Of a stretch of DNA of 64,000 nt, positions 26,074 to 36,076 are shown piece after piece. The stretch comes from Bacteriovorax sp. BAL6_X (GTDB taxonomy: Bacteria > Bdellovibrionota > Bacteriovoracia > Bacteriovoracales > Bacteriovoracaceae). The stretch covers positions 558,001-622,000 of the forward strand of contig NZ_AUMC01000003.1 in the NCBI RefSeq assembly GCF_000443995.1, in the 5' to 3' direction. Both the position numbers and the translations under genes were made by a program. Within the stretch, counting starts at the first letter, position 1, and every line of letters starts with the position of its first letter. The notes beneath the pieces are model-generated. The model saw only the letters and a program-made list of their open reading frames with translations, was not told the DNA's origin and did not search any database.

Positions 26074-28482
26074 ATGTCAGACAAGAAGTCAACTGAGTCG
26101 AAGAGCCTACCGTTACTTCCGCTAAGAGACATGATTATTTTTCCACACATGGTTGTTCCACTATTTGTAGGAAGAGAGAAGTCAATCAACGCCCTTGAGG
26201 AAGCATCAAAAAATGGTAACGAGCTTTTTCTAGTTACACAAAAGGATGCGAGTATCCTAAACCCAGATCGTGAAGATGTTTACAACGTAGGAACTGTTGT
26301 AAATATTATTCAAATGCTACGTCTTCCAGATAATACAGTAAAAGTACTTATCGAAGGGAAGTACAGAGCAACAATCGAGGAATTTGAAGCAAGAACAGAA
26401 GGTTACTGGGCAGAAGTAACTAAGTGTGTTCCAGCTGTTCCTGAACAAGTAAAGATTGAAGCTACGGTAAGATCGATTAAAAATGTATTCGAACAATACG
26501 TGAAGCTTAATAAGAGAATTCCACCAGAATTACTTATGAGCATTTCATCAATCACTGATCCATCAAGATTAGCTGATATTATTGTTGCACACCTTTCAAT
26601 GAAGATTCCTGAGAAGCAGGAGATCTTAGAAGCGGTGGATATTGAAGCACGTCTTCAACTTCTTCTTGAAAAAATGCAAGGAGAGATCGAGATTATTAAC
26701 GTTGAGAGAAGAATAAGAACTCGCGTTAAATCTCAAATGGAAAAATCTCAAAAAGAGTACTACTTAAATGAGCAAATGAACGCTATTCAAAAAGAGCTTG
26801 GACAAAAAGATGAGAAATCTGAAGTTCAAGAAATGGAAGAGCGTCTAGCTAAGAAAGTAATGCCTGAAGAAGCTGTTACTAAAGTACAAAAAGAGATTAA
26901 GAAACTTAAGTCAATGTCTCCAATGTCAGCTGAGTCTGCGGTTGTGAGAAACTATATTGATTGGATGCTTTCTCTTCCATGGGGAGAGTATACAGAAGAT
27001 AACAATGATGTAACTCATGCAAGAACAGTTCTTGATGATCATCACTTTGGAATGAAAGATGTTAAAGAAAGAATTCTTGAGCATCTTGCAGTAAGAAGTC
27101 TTGTTGGTTCAGAAGGAAAGGGAACGATCCTTTGTCTAGCAGGTCCTCCAGGTGTTGGTAAAACATCAATTTGTCAGTCACTTGCTGAATCACTAGGAAG
27201 AAAGTTTGAAAGAGTTTCTCTTGGTGGTGTTAGAGATGAATCTGAAATTCGTGGTCACCGTCGTACATACGTAGGTGCAATGCCAGGGAAGATCATCACT
27301 GCACTTAAGAAAGCAGGGACATCAAATCCAGTTATCCTTTTAGATGAAATCGATAAGATGACATCTGATATGAGAGGGGACCCCGCTGCAGCAATGTTAG
27401 AGGTACTAGACCCAGCTCAAAATAAGAACTTCGGTGATCACTATATTGAAGTTGAGTACGATCTATCAAAAGTAATGTTTGTTATGACAGCAAACGATCT
27501 AGGACAAATTCCTGGTCCACTAAGAGATAGAATGGAGATCATTAACCTTGCTGGTTACACTCCAATTGAAAAAACTCAGATTGCTAAGAAGTACCTTGCA
27601 CCACGTGCATGGAAAGACAATGGACTAAACGATTACGAATACTCAATCTCTGAAAATACAATCATGGAAGTTGTTCGTGGTTATACGAAAGAAGCTGGTG
27701 TTCGTGGACTTGAAAGACAGTTCAATACTATCGCAAGAAAGATTGCAACTGATGTTGTGACGAAGAATGTTGAGAAAGGTAAGAAGTTCTCAATCTCTTC
27801 AAAGCAAGTTCAGAAATATCTTGGTCCAGTTAAGTTTGATGACAATGTAATTGAAGAACAACCAGAAGTAGGATTAGTTAATGGTCTAGCGTATACTTCA
27901 GTTGGTGGTTGTCTTCTACATATTGAAGTTATCGCAGTTCCTGGTAAGGGTGGTATCCAAATCACTGGTAAGTTAGGTGAGGTAATGACTGAATCTGCTA
28001 AAGCAGCAATGAGCTATGTTCGCTCAATCGCTGGCCGTCTTGGTATTGATCAAGAGTGGTTTGAAAAGCATGATATTCATATTCATGCACCTGAAGGGGC
28101 AACGCCAAAAGATGGCCCTTCTGCAGGGATCACAATGGTTACAGCGATTACTTCAGCAATCTCTGGAATCCCTGTAAGGCAAGATGTTGCCATGACAGGT
28201 GAGGTGACAATTAGAGGTCGTGTTCTTCCAATTGGTGGCCTAAAAGAGAAAATGCTTGCAGCTAAGCAAGCAGGAGTAAAAACAGTTGTTATTCCTGAAA
28301 AGAATAGAAAAGATCTTCTTGAGATCCCACCGGAAATCAAGCAAGGATTATCAATTCATCCTGTTTCACATGTTGAAGATGTACTGAAACTAGCTCTAAA
28401 CTTAACAGAGCCAGAGAAGTTCATGCAGCATGTAGGGCTGAAGGTTATTGACTCTGGGAAAGGGATGGAAGTGGCTAACTAA
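26074..28482 (+). CDS. lon: ATP-dependent protease Lon (LonA)
   Basis: A soluble AAA+ serine protease that degrades misfolded and regulatory proteins. The product has 802 residues from ATG 26074, which has a perfect AGGAGGT at 26064-26070; the open frame upstream of this is not used. Domains in order: the N-terminal LON substrate domain ([20 protein letters not shown]), coiled-coil, AAA+ with Walker [10 protein letters not shown] and Walker [10 protein letters not shown], then the protease domain with catalytic Ser683 in DGPSAGITM and Lys726 in GLKEKM (43 residues apart, as in E. coli). A strong terminator follows. Confidence 0.98.
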   Translation: MSDKKSTESKSLPLLPLRDMIIFPHMVVPLFVGREKSINALEEASKNGNELFLVTQKDASILNPDREDVYNVGTVVNIIQMLRLPDNTVKVLIEGKYRATIEEFEARTEGYWAEVTKCVPAVPEQVKIEATVRSIKNVFEQYVKLNKRIPPELLMSISSITDPSRLADIIVAHLSMKIPEKQEILEAVDIEARLQLLLEKMQGEIEIINVERRIRTRVKSQMEKSQKEYYLNEQMNAIQKELGQKDEKSEVQEMEERLAKKVMPEEAVTKVQKEIKKLKSMSPMSAESAVVRNYIDWMLSLPWGEYTEDNNDVTHARTVLDDHHFGMKDVKERILEHLAVRSLVGSEGKGTILCLAGPPGVGKTSICQSLAESLGRKFERVSLGGVRDESEIRGHRRTYVGAMPGKIITALKKAGTSNPVILLDEIDKMTSDMRGDPAAAMLEVLDPAQNKNFGDHYIEVEYDLSKVMFVMTANDLGQIPGPLRDRMEIINLAGYTPIEKTQIAKKYLAPRAWKDNGLNDYEYSISENTIMEVVRGYTKEAGVRGLERQFNTIARKIATDVVTKNVEKGKKFSISSKQVQKYLGPVKFDDNVIEEQPEVGLVNGLAYTSVGGCLLHIEVIAVPGKGGIQITGKLGEVMTESAKAAMSYVRSIAGRLGIDQEWFEKHDIHIHAPEGATPKDGPSAGITMVTAITSAISGIPVRQDVAMTGEVTIRGRVLPIGGLKEKMLAAKQAGVKTVVIPEKNRKDLLEIPPEIKQGLSIHPVSHVEDVLKLALNLTEPEKFMQHVGLKVIDSGKGMEVAN

Positions 28483-28522
28483 GCTGCTTGCCTCCTATTA
28501 TAAAATTAATACTTGTTAAATC

Positions 28523-28551
28523 AGGCCCTGCATATGCGGGGCCTTTTTTAT
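28523..28551 (+). terminator. Rho-independent terminator after lon
   Basis: A hairpin AGGCCC-TGCATATGCG-GGGCCT followed by seven Ts. The loop region itself is self-complementary (GCATATGC), extending the stem. Confidence 0.92.
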
Positions 28552-28610
28552 TTCAAGAGGTTATAAAAATATCAATTTATGACGTATAATAGATAGAAAT
28601 AGGAGTTGAT

Positions 28611-28835
28611 ATGTCCAAGAAGTTTCTAATTATCCCTTTATTACTAATGACAAGTAATGCATTCAGCTTACCTAAGAACTTTGGGTATCGTTCAAGACTA
28701 AAGGCCTGCATCGACAAGGCCGTAAATTCTGATTGTGACTATCAAGTAAAGGGGAAGTCTATAAGCGGTGAGTGCCGTGAGGCAAAGAAAGGTAAGAGGC
28801 TTATTTGTGTTAATTTAGATAAGCTCGAAAAATAA
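28611..28835 (+). CDS. Small secreted protein with four cysteines (74 residues)
   Basis: ATG 28611 is preceded by AGGAG seven bases upstream. Residues 1-19 form a signal peptide (KK, then LIIPLLLMTSNAFS). The mature ~55-residue chain is basic and contains four cysteines (ACIDKAVNSDC, GEC, LIC), likely two disulfides in the periplasm. No family is recognised. The gene has its own terminator and no operon partners. Confidence 0.75.
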   Translation: MSKKFLIIPLLLMTSNAFSLPKNFGYRSRLKACIDKAVNSDCDYQVKGKSISGECREAKKGKRLICVNLDKLEK

Positions 28836-28858
28836 AAACACCTCTTTCGAAGTGTTTT
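28835..28858. terminator. Bidirectional terminator between small secreted gene and asnB
   Basis: AAAACACCT and AAGTGTTTT form an imperfect 9-bp stem with T-runs on both strands. It overlaps the stop of the 74-residue gene and abuts the asnB stop codon. Confidence 0.8.
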
Positions 28859-30439
28859 TTATTCTCCTGAAGCACCGTAATTAGGTAAAACTCGCGCTGA
28901 TGGATCATCAACCTGACAGTTTTCCCACTCTTTATTAGGCATCCAAAAGTCTGTAATAAGGCCTGAAAGCCCTGGAAAGTGCTCTTCAAAGAGATCACGA
29001 TACATAAGAGATTCTTTCGTAAATGGAGTCGCATACGGATATTTTTCACTCGCTTTAGATAGCTCCTCTTCGCTATATTTCTCTCCTGCAAGTGCCTTAA
29101 GCCAATCAACCATATCGTGCCCAACAGCGTCTGAGAAGGCCGCTTTTTCACGCCATAGAATTTCATTAGGAAGATAACCACTATGATCAAAAGCTTTTCT
29201 AAGAAGAAATTTCCCTTCTCCTGACCAATTCATTTTAAGCTCTGGTGCAATTCCCATAACGTACTCGATAAAGGCCTTGTCACTAAAAGGGACACGCGCT
29301 TCAAGCGAGTGAGAACTTATCGAGCGATCTGCTCTTAGTACATCATAGAGATATAATTCGTGAACACGTTTTTGAGCTTCCTTTTGGAACTCAAGAGGAC
29401 TAGGTGCAAAGTCAGTGTACTTATAGCCAAATAGTTCATCACTAACTTCTCCTGTTAGAACAACCTTAACATCAGTTTTTTCACGTATGTACTTACATAC
29501 AAGTGACATACCCATTGAAGCTCGAATTGTAGTGATATCCCATGTTTCAAGCTTATGAACAAGCTCCCTTAAGTGTTCAAATGCTTCCTCTTTTGTGAAG
29601 ATGACTTCATGGTGCTCACTACCGAGGTAGTCAGCAACAATTCGTGCATATTTTAAATCAATTGGATTTGTATCAATTCCAACGGCAAATGTTTTAATTG
29701 GGCGATCACTAAGTTTTGCTGCAATGGCACATACTAGCGATGAATCAAGACCACCTGAAAGGAGGAAGCCTACCGGAGCATCAGCATCAAGCCGCTTTCT
29801 CACTCCTTCAACTAAGTGATCGTGAATCCCCTGATAAACGGCCTCTAAATCTTCTTTTTCACGAGGTTTAATCTCTCGAACATCAAAGTATGGTGTAAAT
29901 TCACCATCGGCATAATAGTGTCCTGGTGGAAATGGTTTGATATCTTTACATAGACCTTGTAGCGCCTTTACTTCACTGGCAAAAGCAATTTTTCCATCTT
30001 CAGGCCCATATCCATAAAAGAGGGGACGAATACCAATTGGGTCTCGTCCTGCATAGTATTTACCTTCGCGTTCAATAACAAAAGCGAACTCCCCATCAAG
30101 AGACATAAGAAGTTTTTTAATACCGTACTCTTCAAAGATTGGAATAATGACTTCACAGTCTGAATCTGATTTAAACTCATAACGATCAATATAGTCAGTT
30201 TTTAAAATACGGTGGTTGTAGATTTCGCCGTTGCAGACTAGGTGTGTTTGAGACTTTGAGATAAAAGGTTGAGAGCCGGCTTCACTTAGATCCATGATGG
30301 CCAGGCGGTGAAAGCCCATCGTTCCTTGCGCTAATTGATGGATGGCCCTTTGATCTGGCCCGCGGTGAGAGATAAGATCAAACTTCTCTTCAAACTCTTT
30401 TTCTTCAACTTTTCCGGTAAAAACACTAAAACCACACAT
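28859..30439 (-). CDS. asnB: Asparagine synthase (glutamine-hydrolysing) AsnB
   Basis: Makes asparagine from aspartate, ATP and glutamine. The N-terminal glutaminase uses Cys2 as nucleophile. The frame reaches an ATG at 30451, but the mature Cys must follow the initiator Met, and GGAGG lies five bases before the ATG at 30439, whose product begins MCGFSVF. The start is therefore 30439 (526 residues). Also visible are SHRGPDQR, ARDPIGIRPLFYG, and the synthetase ATP-pyrophosphatase loop SGGLDSSL. Length is normal for the asnB family. It is divergent from an AsnC-type regulator, which suggests control by that protein. Confidence 0.95.
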   Translation of the reverse strand: MCGFSVFTGKVEEKEFEEKFDLISHRGPDQRAIHQLAQGTMGFHRLAIMDLSEAGSQPFISKSQTHLVCNGEIYNHRILKTDYIDRYEFKSDSDCEVIIPIFEEYGIKKLLMSLDGEFAFVIEREGKYYAGRDPIGIRPLFYGYGPEDGKIAFASEVKALQGLCKDIKPFPPGHYYADGEFTPYFDVREIKPREKEDLEAVYQGIHDHLVEGVRKRLDADAPVGFLLSGGLDSSLVCAIAAKLSDRPIKTFAVGIDTNPIDLKYARIVADYLGSEHHEVIFTKEEAFEHLRELVHKLETWDITTIRASMGMSLVCKYIREKTDVKVVLTGEVSDELFGYKYTDFAPSPLEFQKEAQKRVHELYLYDVLRADRSISSHSLEARVPFSDKAFIEYVMGIAPELKMNWSGEGKFLLRKAFDHSGYLPNEILWREKAAFSDAVGHDMVDWLKALAGEKYSEEELSKASEKYPYATPFTKESLMYRDLFEEHFPGLSGLITDFWMPNKEWENCQVDDPSARVLPNYGASGE

Positions 30440-30501
30440 GAGAACCTCCATATTATTAGTTATGTTCGGATTTTTTTAATAATTTCTCAATATTGAACAC
30501 T

Positions 30502-30518
30502 AATAACTATGAGTTATT
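30502..30518. promoter_or_regulatory. Candidate AsnC-type operator
   Basis: AATAACT-ATG-AGTTATT is a perfect 7-bp inverted repeat with a 3-base centre. It lies between divergent asnB and the AsnC-type gene, 50 bp before the latter's start. Lrp/AsnC proteins bind imperfect palindromes of about 15 bp, so this is a natural candidate; binding is inferred. Confidence 0.5.
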
Positions 30519-30567
30519 TAATAAATGACCTAAAATAGTGACAGATTAATAATTTAAGGGGTGGGTT

Positions 30568-31029
30568 GTGGCCGATAACTACGAAATTGATAGTATTGAT
30601 AAGAAGATCATTAAGCTTATGGAAAAGGATGCCCGTATGCCATTTCTTGAAATGGCCCGAAAAATAGGGGTTTCTGGCGGAACAATCCATCAGCGAGTTG
30701 AAAAACTAAGAGAGGCCGGTGTTATAATTGGAAGCACAATCAAAGTCGACTATTCTAAGCTAGGTCATAATGTTGTGGTTCTCTTGGGTCTTCACTTAGT
30801 TAATGCACGCGATATCCACAAGGTTATCGATAAGCTTGAGAAGATGGATGAGATCGTTGAAGCTTATTATACTACTGGTGACTACGCTCTTATTGTAAAA
30901 ATCATTGTTAAAGACATTAATCATTTTCACGAATTTCTTATTGGAAAAATTCAAATGATTAAAGAGATTCAATCAACTGAATCTTTTATTAGCTTAAAAC
31001 AAGTTATAAACAAGAGTTTAAATGTTTAG
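30568..31029 (+). CDS. Lrp/AsnC family transcriptional regulator
   Basis: 153 residues from GTG 30568, preceded by AAGGGG. The N-terminal winged HTH reads DKKIIKLMEKDARMPFLEMA then GVSGGTIHQRVEKLREAGVI. The C-terminal RAM/ligand domain contains EAYYTTGDYALIVKI, with the GDYD-like signature GDYA. Length and layout are the same as E. coli AsnC. It is divergent from asnB, so it probably senses asparagine and regulates asnB; this comes from context and family and is not proven. Its stop overlaps the convergent permease gene by four bases. Confidence 0.92.
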   Translation: MADNYEIDSIDKKIIKLMEKDARMPFLEMARKIGVSGGTIHQRVEKLREAGVIIGSTIKVDYSKLGHNVVVLLGLHLVNARDIHKVIDKLEKMDEIVEAYYTTGDYALIVKIIVKDINHFHEFLIGKIQMIKEIQSTESFISLKQVINKSLNV

Positions 31030-31835
31030 TGCCCTAAGTATGTAAGAGTCTTCTTTACAGCTATCCCAATTAATAGAAGAGCAAAAAGTTTTTTAAGAAT
31101 AGCTTGATTGGCAACACTTGATATCCTTGCTCCAAACTTAGTAAAAAAGAAGCTTGCGATAGAAATTCCTAAGAATGCCGGTAAGTAGATATATCCAAGG
31201 GAATACTCTGGCGTGGCCTTGTCTAGGCCATTATAAACATAGAATGAACTACTGAAAAGTGCAATTGGAATTCCTAGAGAAGCTGAAATGGCCACAGCAT
31301 TTTTCATCTGATAACCACGCCATGTAAGAAAAGGAACGCTAATTGTTCCTCCGCCAATCCCAAGAACTGATGACTTAAGGCCTATGATAAAGCCTGTGAA
31401 ATTAAATAAGAAATTTGAAGTTTCTTTTGGTTCTTCAACCTTGGATTTGTAAAAAATCATCTTTAATGAAACGAGATAGAGATAGCAAATAAAGATAAAC
31501 TCTAGGGTTTGGGCCTTTACTATATTAACGAGATAGGCACCAAAACTTATTCCGACAATCATTGGCACTAAGAATTTCTTTGTAATATCAAAGAGAAGAT
31601 TTCCCATATTATAATGTCTGAGAGTTGAAGCGCTTGCGGTAATAACAATTGTAGCAAGGGAAGTCCCTAGGGCCATATACATTCTAATATCTGGTGAGAA
31701 ACCTTGTTTTTGAAATAAGAATAATAGGGTTGGAACAATGACAACACCTCCTCCAATGCCAAAAAGGCCAGAGAGTGTTCCAACAAATGCACCAACGAGT
31801 AAGTATAGTAAGAAAATCATGCTAACAATATGCAC
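31026..31835 (-). CDS. TauE/SafE family membrane permease
   Basis: An inner-membrane transporter of ~8 helices, 269 residues from GTG 31835 (an ATG at 31820 is also possible; neither has a strong ribosome site). The two internal repeats each carry the family motif: GTLSGLFGIGGGVVIVP near the N-terminus and SSVLGIGGGTISVPFL in the middle. The family exports sulfite, sulfoacetate or other organosulfur anions. The substrate here is unknown and no sulfur genes are adjacent. It overlaps the AsnC-type gene tail-to-tail. Confidence 0.9.
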   Translation of the reverse strand: MHIVSMIFLLYLLVGAFVGTLSGLFGIGGGVVIVPTLLFLFQKQGFSPDIRMYMALGTSLATIVITASASTLRHYNMGNLLFDITKKFLVPMIVGISFGAYLVNIVKAQTLEFIFICYLYLVSLKMIFYKSKVEEPKETSNFLFNFTGFIIGLKSSVLGIGGGTISVPFLTWRGYQMKNAVAISASLGIPIALFSSSFYVYNGLDKATPEYSLGYIYLPAFLGISIASFFFTKFGARISSVANQAILKKLFALLLIGIAVKKTLTYLGH

Positions 31836-32004
31836 CCATAAATGAGCTTAGACAAGAAGTATACTTGTTCATTATTGTCGGAAATCGACCTGAAATCATT
31901 GATTACTCGAGGAATATTCTCTCTTAGGTCTGCGTCAACGCAAAAGTTGCCATATGCTTATTTTAAAGGCTTTTAATGAGAAAATAGAGGGTAGTGAGGA
32001 CCTT

Positions 32005-35000
32005 ATGAATCTATTTAAAAATAAAACAAAAAAGAATCAGCCTGAAACAAAATCTATCGTCGAAATTGAAATGAGTCAGGCCAACTTAGAACTTCAAATT
32101 AGTGAAGAAAGACAGCTAATTGGAGAATATGAAGAGATAAATAAATCACTAAGAAAAGAAGTTGAGTTACAAAAGATCAAGCTTCAAAAAACCGAAATTG
32201 AATTATCGAGATTGCAAAGTACTCTTACTGATGAGTATGCAGATAAGGAGATTCTTGAAAAGAGAATTGAAAAGATCCAACAGCTAAATAGTGAACAAGA
32301 AGGACAGCTAAAGGAGTTGTTAGAAGAAAAGCAATTGATTATAAGCTCCATTGTCCAGCTGAAGAAACAAGTTGAAGAGATCAACAATTCACATCGTTCA
32401 AACTTAGATGAATTAGGTCGCATCAGAGTTGAGCTAGGAAATTTAAAAGGTGAGGAACTCTCTCTTAAAAATAAGGCATCTGTTTTAAATGGAGATAAGG
32501 CCTTTAATATGGATACACGTTCTCACTTACAAGTAGAAATAAATGAAGCTAAGAAGAGAATTTCTAAATTAAGATTAGTAATTGAAGAAGATAATAACAC
32601 GCTTAAAAAATGTGATTCAAATATCGTAGAACTTGAAAATGAAAGACTTAAGTTAGATGCTGAGATTTCTGAACTTATTGAAAAAACACAAGAGGTTGTC
32701 GAAAAAAAGCATAATGAGAATATAAAACTTGAGAAACTAACGTTGCAAGTTCAAGACGTTAGAAGTGAGAAGTTGAATTTAGAAAAGCATCTCGAGTTAC
32801 AACTTTTAGATTTAAAGGTTGTTGCTTCAAAACAGGCCAAATTAAATCAAGATATTATCTCTGTTGAAACATCGATTAAGAAGCTAGAGAGAGAGTCTGA
32901 ATCACTACGTACACAAGAAATGAGTGAGCTTGAAATAGTATCAGGACTTGAATCTGAAATTTCTTCTAGAGAAAAGAAGAAACAGGAGCTATTACAGGAT
33001 ATTCAGCTGTTAAAAATTGAGTCTCAAAATTTCAAAGACAAGATCGAAGAAAACAATATTAATTCGGAAAATTTAGAAAAACAAATCAGTGAGCTAAAAG
33101 AGACAGAGAGTGTTTCTCTTATTGAAATTGATCGTCTCGATAGAGAATATAAGAAAACGAAGAAGGAATATGACACTGTCTTAGCACAATCACTTTCTCT
33201 TGAAAAAATTGTTCAAAACTATCAAAGTGAAGTTGAACGACTAGATTCTAGTGTTGAAGAACTTTTAACAAAGAAGCATAAGGCTATTTTAAATAATGAA
33301 AATCGTGAAGTGAAGATAACTTCTTTGCAAAAACAAATTGAAGAGGGAAGTCATCGAATTAGCGAAATTCGACTTGAACTACAAGATTTAAAAGGCCGTG
33401 ATGTTGAAGCAAGACAAACACTGATTGACCTCGGACTCGAACATAAGAATGTTGAATACCAAAAACTAGTACTTCAAGATCAAGCCGAAAATTTAAGAAA
33501 AAGTATCGAATTACTAAATACTAAAATTGAAAAGTCGCAAACTGCGTTTGAGCTACTAAATTCTGATTGTGAGTCTCAAAATAACTTAATTAAACAATTA
33601 GCTGATGATGAAAATGCACTGAGTGAAACTAATAATGAGTTACTTTTAAAGATTGGAAGTCTAAAGGGGCGCATTCAAATTGGTGACAATCGTATTGAAG
33701 TCAAAGGTTTAGAAATCGAGGAACTTGCTAAGGAGAATCAACGTCTTAACAACATTTCAGAGAGCTTATGTGACAAACTGAATAAGACAGTTCGTATGAT
33801 TGAATCTTTAGACGCTAAGATATCAACATTTGAGGGACAAATTAAGGCCCTTGATTTTGAAATTAATGCAAATCAAGTTTCATATGATGAGGCGCTATTA
33901 AAGATTAAAGAAATGGACTCAAAAACTCTTAATCTTAAGGATAAAGTTCTACGTAAGTCAGATGAACTTAAAAGTCTTACTTCATTACGCAAGAAATTTG
34001 AAAGACTGGCCAATAAGAAGACCTCTTCGGTTGAAAATATGAAGACTGAGCTAGATGAATTAAATAAGGGGATAGAATCTGAGTCGAGACTTTATACAGA
34101 AACACTTTCTAGGAAAAGGGAACTCGATGATGAGCTAACTTCTCTAAGTCTTGAGGTATCACAGCGACAAGAAAAATCTAAAAAACTACAATCTGAAATC
34201 TCTTCAATTGAGGCAATGATAGAAAGCGATGAAAGAACTATTCTACAATTAGAAGATTCTATTGTTAATCAAGGAGAAGTTCTAGAAAGACTAGAAAGCT
34301 CTCGTTTAAGCCTATTAGAGCAACATAAGGATTTAAATAATCAACAAATCGTCAGCAACGAAGAACTTACTAAAGTTGAAAATGATTGTTACTCTCTTAG
34401 GGTATCACTTTCTGATCTTGAAAAAGAAATGAATGATATTGAAACAAATTTAGAAGCAAATATTCTTCGTAAGATTCAATTAAATGAAGAAGCAAAGAAG
34501 CTAGAAAAGGATATACGATTTGCTAAGGCCGATATCGTTAAGTTAAATAGTGAAAATGAGAAAAGTGTAAGTGAGCTAAAGACTGTTGAAGAATTTCATA
34601 AAGAAAAGCTAGAGCTCCTGCAAATTGAGCTTGACGAAAAAGAACTGGTTTCGAATGAGCATCTAACTCGCCAAGGTATGCTTACTGAAGCAAAGAACTT
34701 ATTAAGTTCAGTTGAAGGTGAACTAAGTGATGTTCTTTCAGAAAAAGAACTTCTAACAACTGGAATTACTAATTCAAAAAAATTAAAAGGTGAGGTACTT
34801 CTAAGAAAAGATGAGTTAGAAGAAGAGATTTCTAGTATAAAAGATGAAAATAGAGAAAACCGTCATATCCTTTCTGGTCTATCTCTTGAAATATCTAGTT
34901 TAAAGAATGAATGTAGTCATCTTGAAATAAGCTACAATGAAGAATTAGAGAAGTCTAAATCAATTGTTAAGTCTATTGATATATTAAGAAACCAAGCTAG

Positions 35001-35475
35001 AGATCTAAAGACTAAGCAAATAAACGAACAGAAGCAATTAGATACTTTAAAGGAAAATATTCAACCAGCAGTTGATGAATTGGCATTTGTTGAAAGACAA
35101 GTAGAAGCAGGGGCTCTTTTAAATAAACTGGAAGTTGCACTTTCTCGTGTTGAATTTGATGCAAATCTCTATGCTGAGGATGATGCTTTAATTCTTATTC
35201 GCGAAGAGAATATTCTTTTAAATATTTCAAACTATCTCGAATCTCTTCCATTTGTTTTCTCTAAGATTAATGAAGTGAAGGTTAATTTAACATCTGAGGA
35301 AGCGATTGCAATTACTGCTCGAGGTGAATTGCGTTGTGATACTGAGCTAACAAAAGAGTTATTAAGAGATAATGTAAAAGGGAAGTTTAAAAAAGGGCTT
35401 CGTTTTAAAATTTCTAATGAACAGATAAAAGTTGAGATTTTAACAAAAGAAAAAAGCCTAGGCGCAAGGGCCTAG
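32005..35475 (+). CDS. Large coiled-coil protein, unknown function (1156 residues)
   Basis: From ATG 32005 (GAGGA five bases upstream; the frame extends back to 31954 without a ribosome site). Residues ~20-1020 are almost uninterrupted heptad sequence rich in Glu, Lys, Leu and Ser, a very long coiled coil like SMC arms. There is no Walker A or ABC signature, so it is not an SMC ATPase. No signal peptide or membrane helix is seen. The last ~130 residues (from LAFVERQVEAGALLNKLEVAL) form a separate globular domain I do not recognise. A structural, scaffold or cell-shape role is inference. The terminator hairpin starts inside the last codons. Confidence 0.8.
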   Translation: MNLFKNKTKKNQPETKSIVEIEMSQANLELQISEERQLIGEYEEINKSLRKEVELQKIKLQKTEIELSRLQSTLTDEYADKEILEKRIEKIQQLNSEQEGQLKELLEEKQLIISSIVQLKKQVEEINNSHRSNLDELGRIRVELGNLKGEELSLKNKASVLNGDKAFNMDTRSHLQVEINEAKKRISKLRLVIEEDNNTLKKCDSNIVELENERLKLDAEISELIEKTQEVVEKKHNENIKLEKLTLQVQDVRSEKLNLEKHLELQLLDLKVVASKQAKLNQDIISVETSIKKLERESESLRTQEMSELEIVSGLESEISSREKKKQELLQDIQLLKIESQNFKDKIEENNINSENLEKQISELKETESVSLIEIDRLDREYKKTKKEYDTVLAQSLSLEKIVQNYQSEVERLDSSVEELLTKKHKAILNNENREVKITSLQKQIEEGSHRISEIRLELQDLKGRDVEARQTLIDLGLEHKNVEYQKLVLQDQAENLRKSIELLNTKIEKSQTAFELLNSDCESQNNLIKQLADDENALSETNNELLLKIGSLKGRIQIGDNRIEVKGLEIEELAKENQRLNNISESLCDKLNKTVRMIESLDAKISTFEGQIKALDFEINANQVSYDEALLKIKEMDSKTLNLKDKVLRKSDELKSLTSLRKKFERLANKKTSSVENMKTELDELNKGIESESRLYTETLSRKRELDDELTSLSLEVSQRQEKSKKLQSEISSIEAMIESDERTILQLEDSIVNQGEVLERLESSRLSLLEQHKDLNNQQIVSNEELTKVENDCYSLRVSLSDLEKEMNDIETNLEANILRKIQLNEEAKKLEKDIRFAKADIVKLNSENEKSVSELKTVEEFHKEKLELLQIELDEKELVSNEHLTRQGMLTEAKNLLSSVEGELSDVLSEKELLTTGITNSKKLKGEVLLRKDELEEEISSIKDENRENRHILSGLSLEISSLKNECSHLEISYNEELEKSKSIVKSIDILRNQARDLKTKQINEQKQLDTLKENIQPAVDELAFVERQVEAGALLNKLEVALSRVEFDANLYAEDDALILIREENILLNISNYLESLPFVFSKINEVKVNLTSEEAIAITARGELRCDTELTKELLRDNVKGKFKKGLRFKISNEQIKVEILTKEKSLGARA

Positions 35476-35479
35476 GCTT
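35454..35479. terminator. Terminator overlapping the end of the coiled-coil gene
   Basis: AAGCCTAGGC pairs with GCCTAGGCTT (10 bp, 6-base loop), with an A-run on the left. The stop codon of the coiled-coil gene lies inside the right arm. It also serves the convergent secreted-protein gene ending at 35486. Confidence 0.8.
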
Positions 35480-35485
35480 ATAATA

Positions 35486-36067
35486 CTATCGACAATAAGG
35501 GATATCGTATTTCTTTGTGAAAACTTGTTTGTACTCTCTGTCTCCACGTCTTCTGTTGCGGATAACTTCTTTTTTTAGAGTGATTTCTGATGTTTGGTTT
35601 TGTCGATAAACTGTTTTAACCATTCGACAGTTTCTATCTTTTCTCCCAAAACAAACTTTTTCTTCTTTTTCTACCTCTATTGGATATGTAAGAATTTTAG
35701 AACCAACGACGATGTCTTTATAACGATTACCATCCTTGCTACCACCAAGCCATACTCTCTTATAGACTGGATACTCTGAAATCGATTGGATTTGATCATT
35801 ATTAATACAAACGTCAAAGATAGAAATATGTCTACCTAGGTAAGCAACATCTCCATCTAGTTTTAAATCGTAGTTTTTCTTTACATACTTTCTAATAGTC
35901 TTCCAGTCGTACTGTTTTAACTCTGTAAGATCGTCGACACCGCCGACAATTCCACCAGTACCGGCATCAACGCCACCATTATTTCTATTTAATGCACTAA
36001 TTCCACCTGTTCCTGCGACTGTGTTTAATGCAATTCCTAGAAATAATATTGCAATTATTGACTTCAT
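35486..36067 (-). CDS. Secreted four-Cys paralogue A' (regulator-linked)
   Basis: 193 residues with signal peptide (MKSIIAILFLGIALNTVAG). A Gly-rich segment (TGGI..., GGVDAGTGGIVGG) precedes the domain shared by five proteins in this locus: W-x-x-I...V, L-x-G/S-x-x-V-x-V/L-GR, a Cys in IFDVC, a P-[IV]-Y segment, VG-x-x-x-L-[TS]-[YF]-P, a CFGRKDRNC pair and a final P-[YA]-C. It belongs to class A, with the GGS...RY.DIVVG and CFG-DRNC variants. It starts nine bases after the stop of the upstream HTH regulator, so the two are one operon. Function unknown; periplasmic or extracellular by signal. Confidence 0.85.
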   Translation of the reverse strand: MKSIIAILFLGIALNTVAGTGGISALNRNNGGVDAGTGGIVGGVDDLTELKQYDWKTIRKYVKKNYDLKLDGDVAYLGRHISIFDVCINNDQIQSISEYPVYKRVWLGGSKDGNRYKDIVVGSKILTYPIEVEKEEKVCFGRKDRNCRMVKTVYRQNQTSEITLKKEVIRNRRRGDREYKQVFTKKYDIPYCR

Positions 36068-36076
36068 TATAAAACC

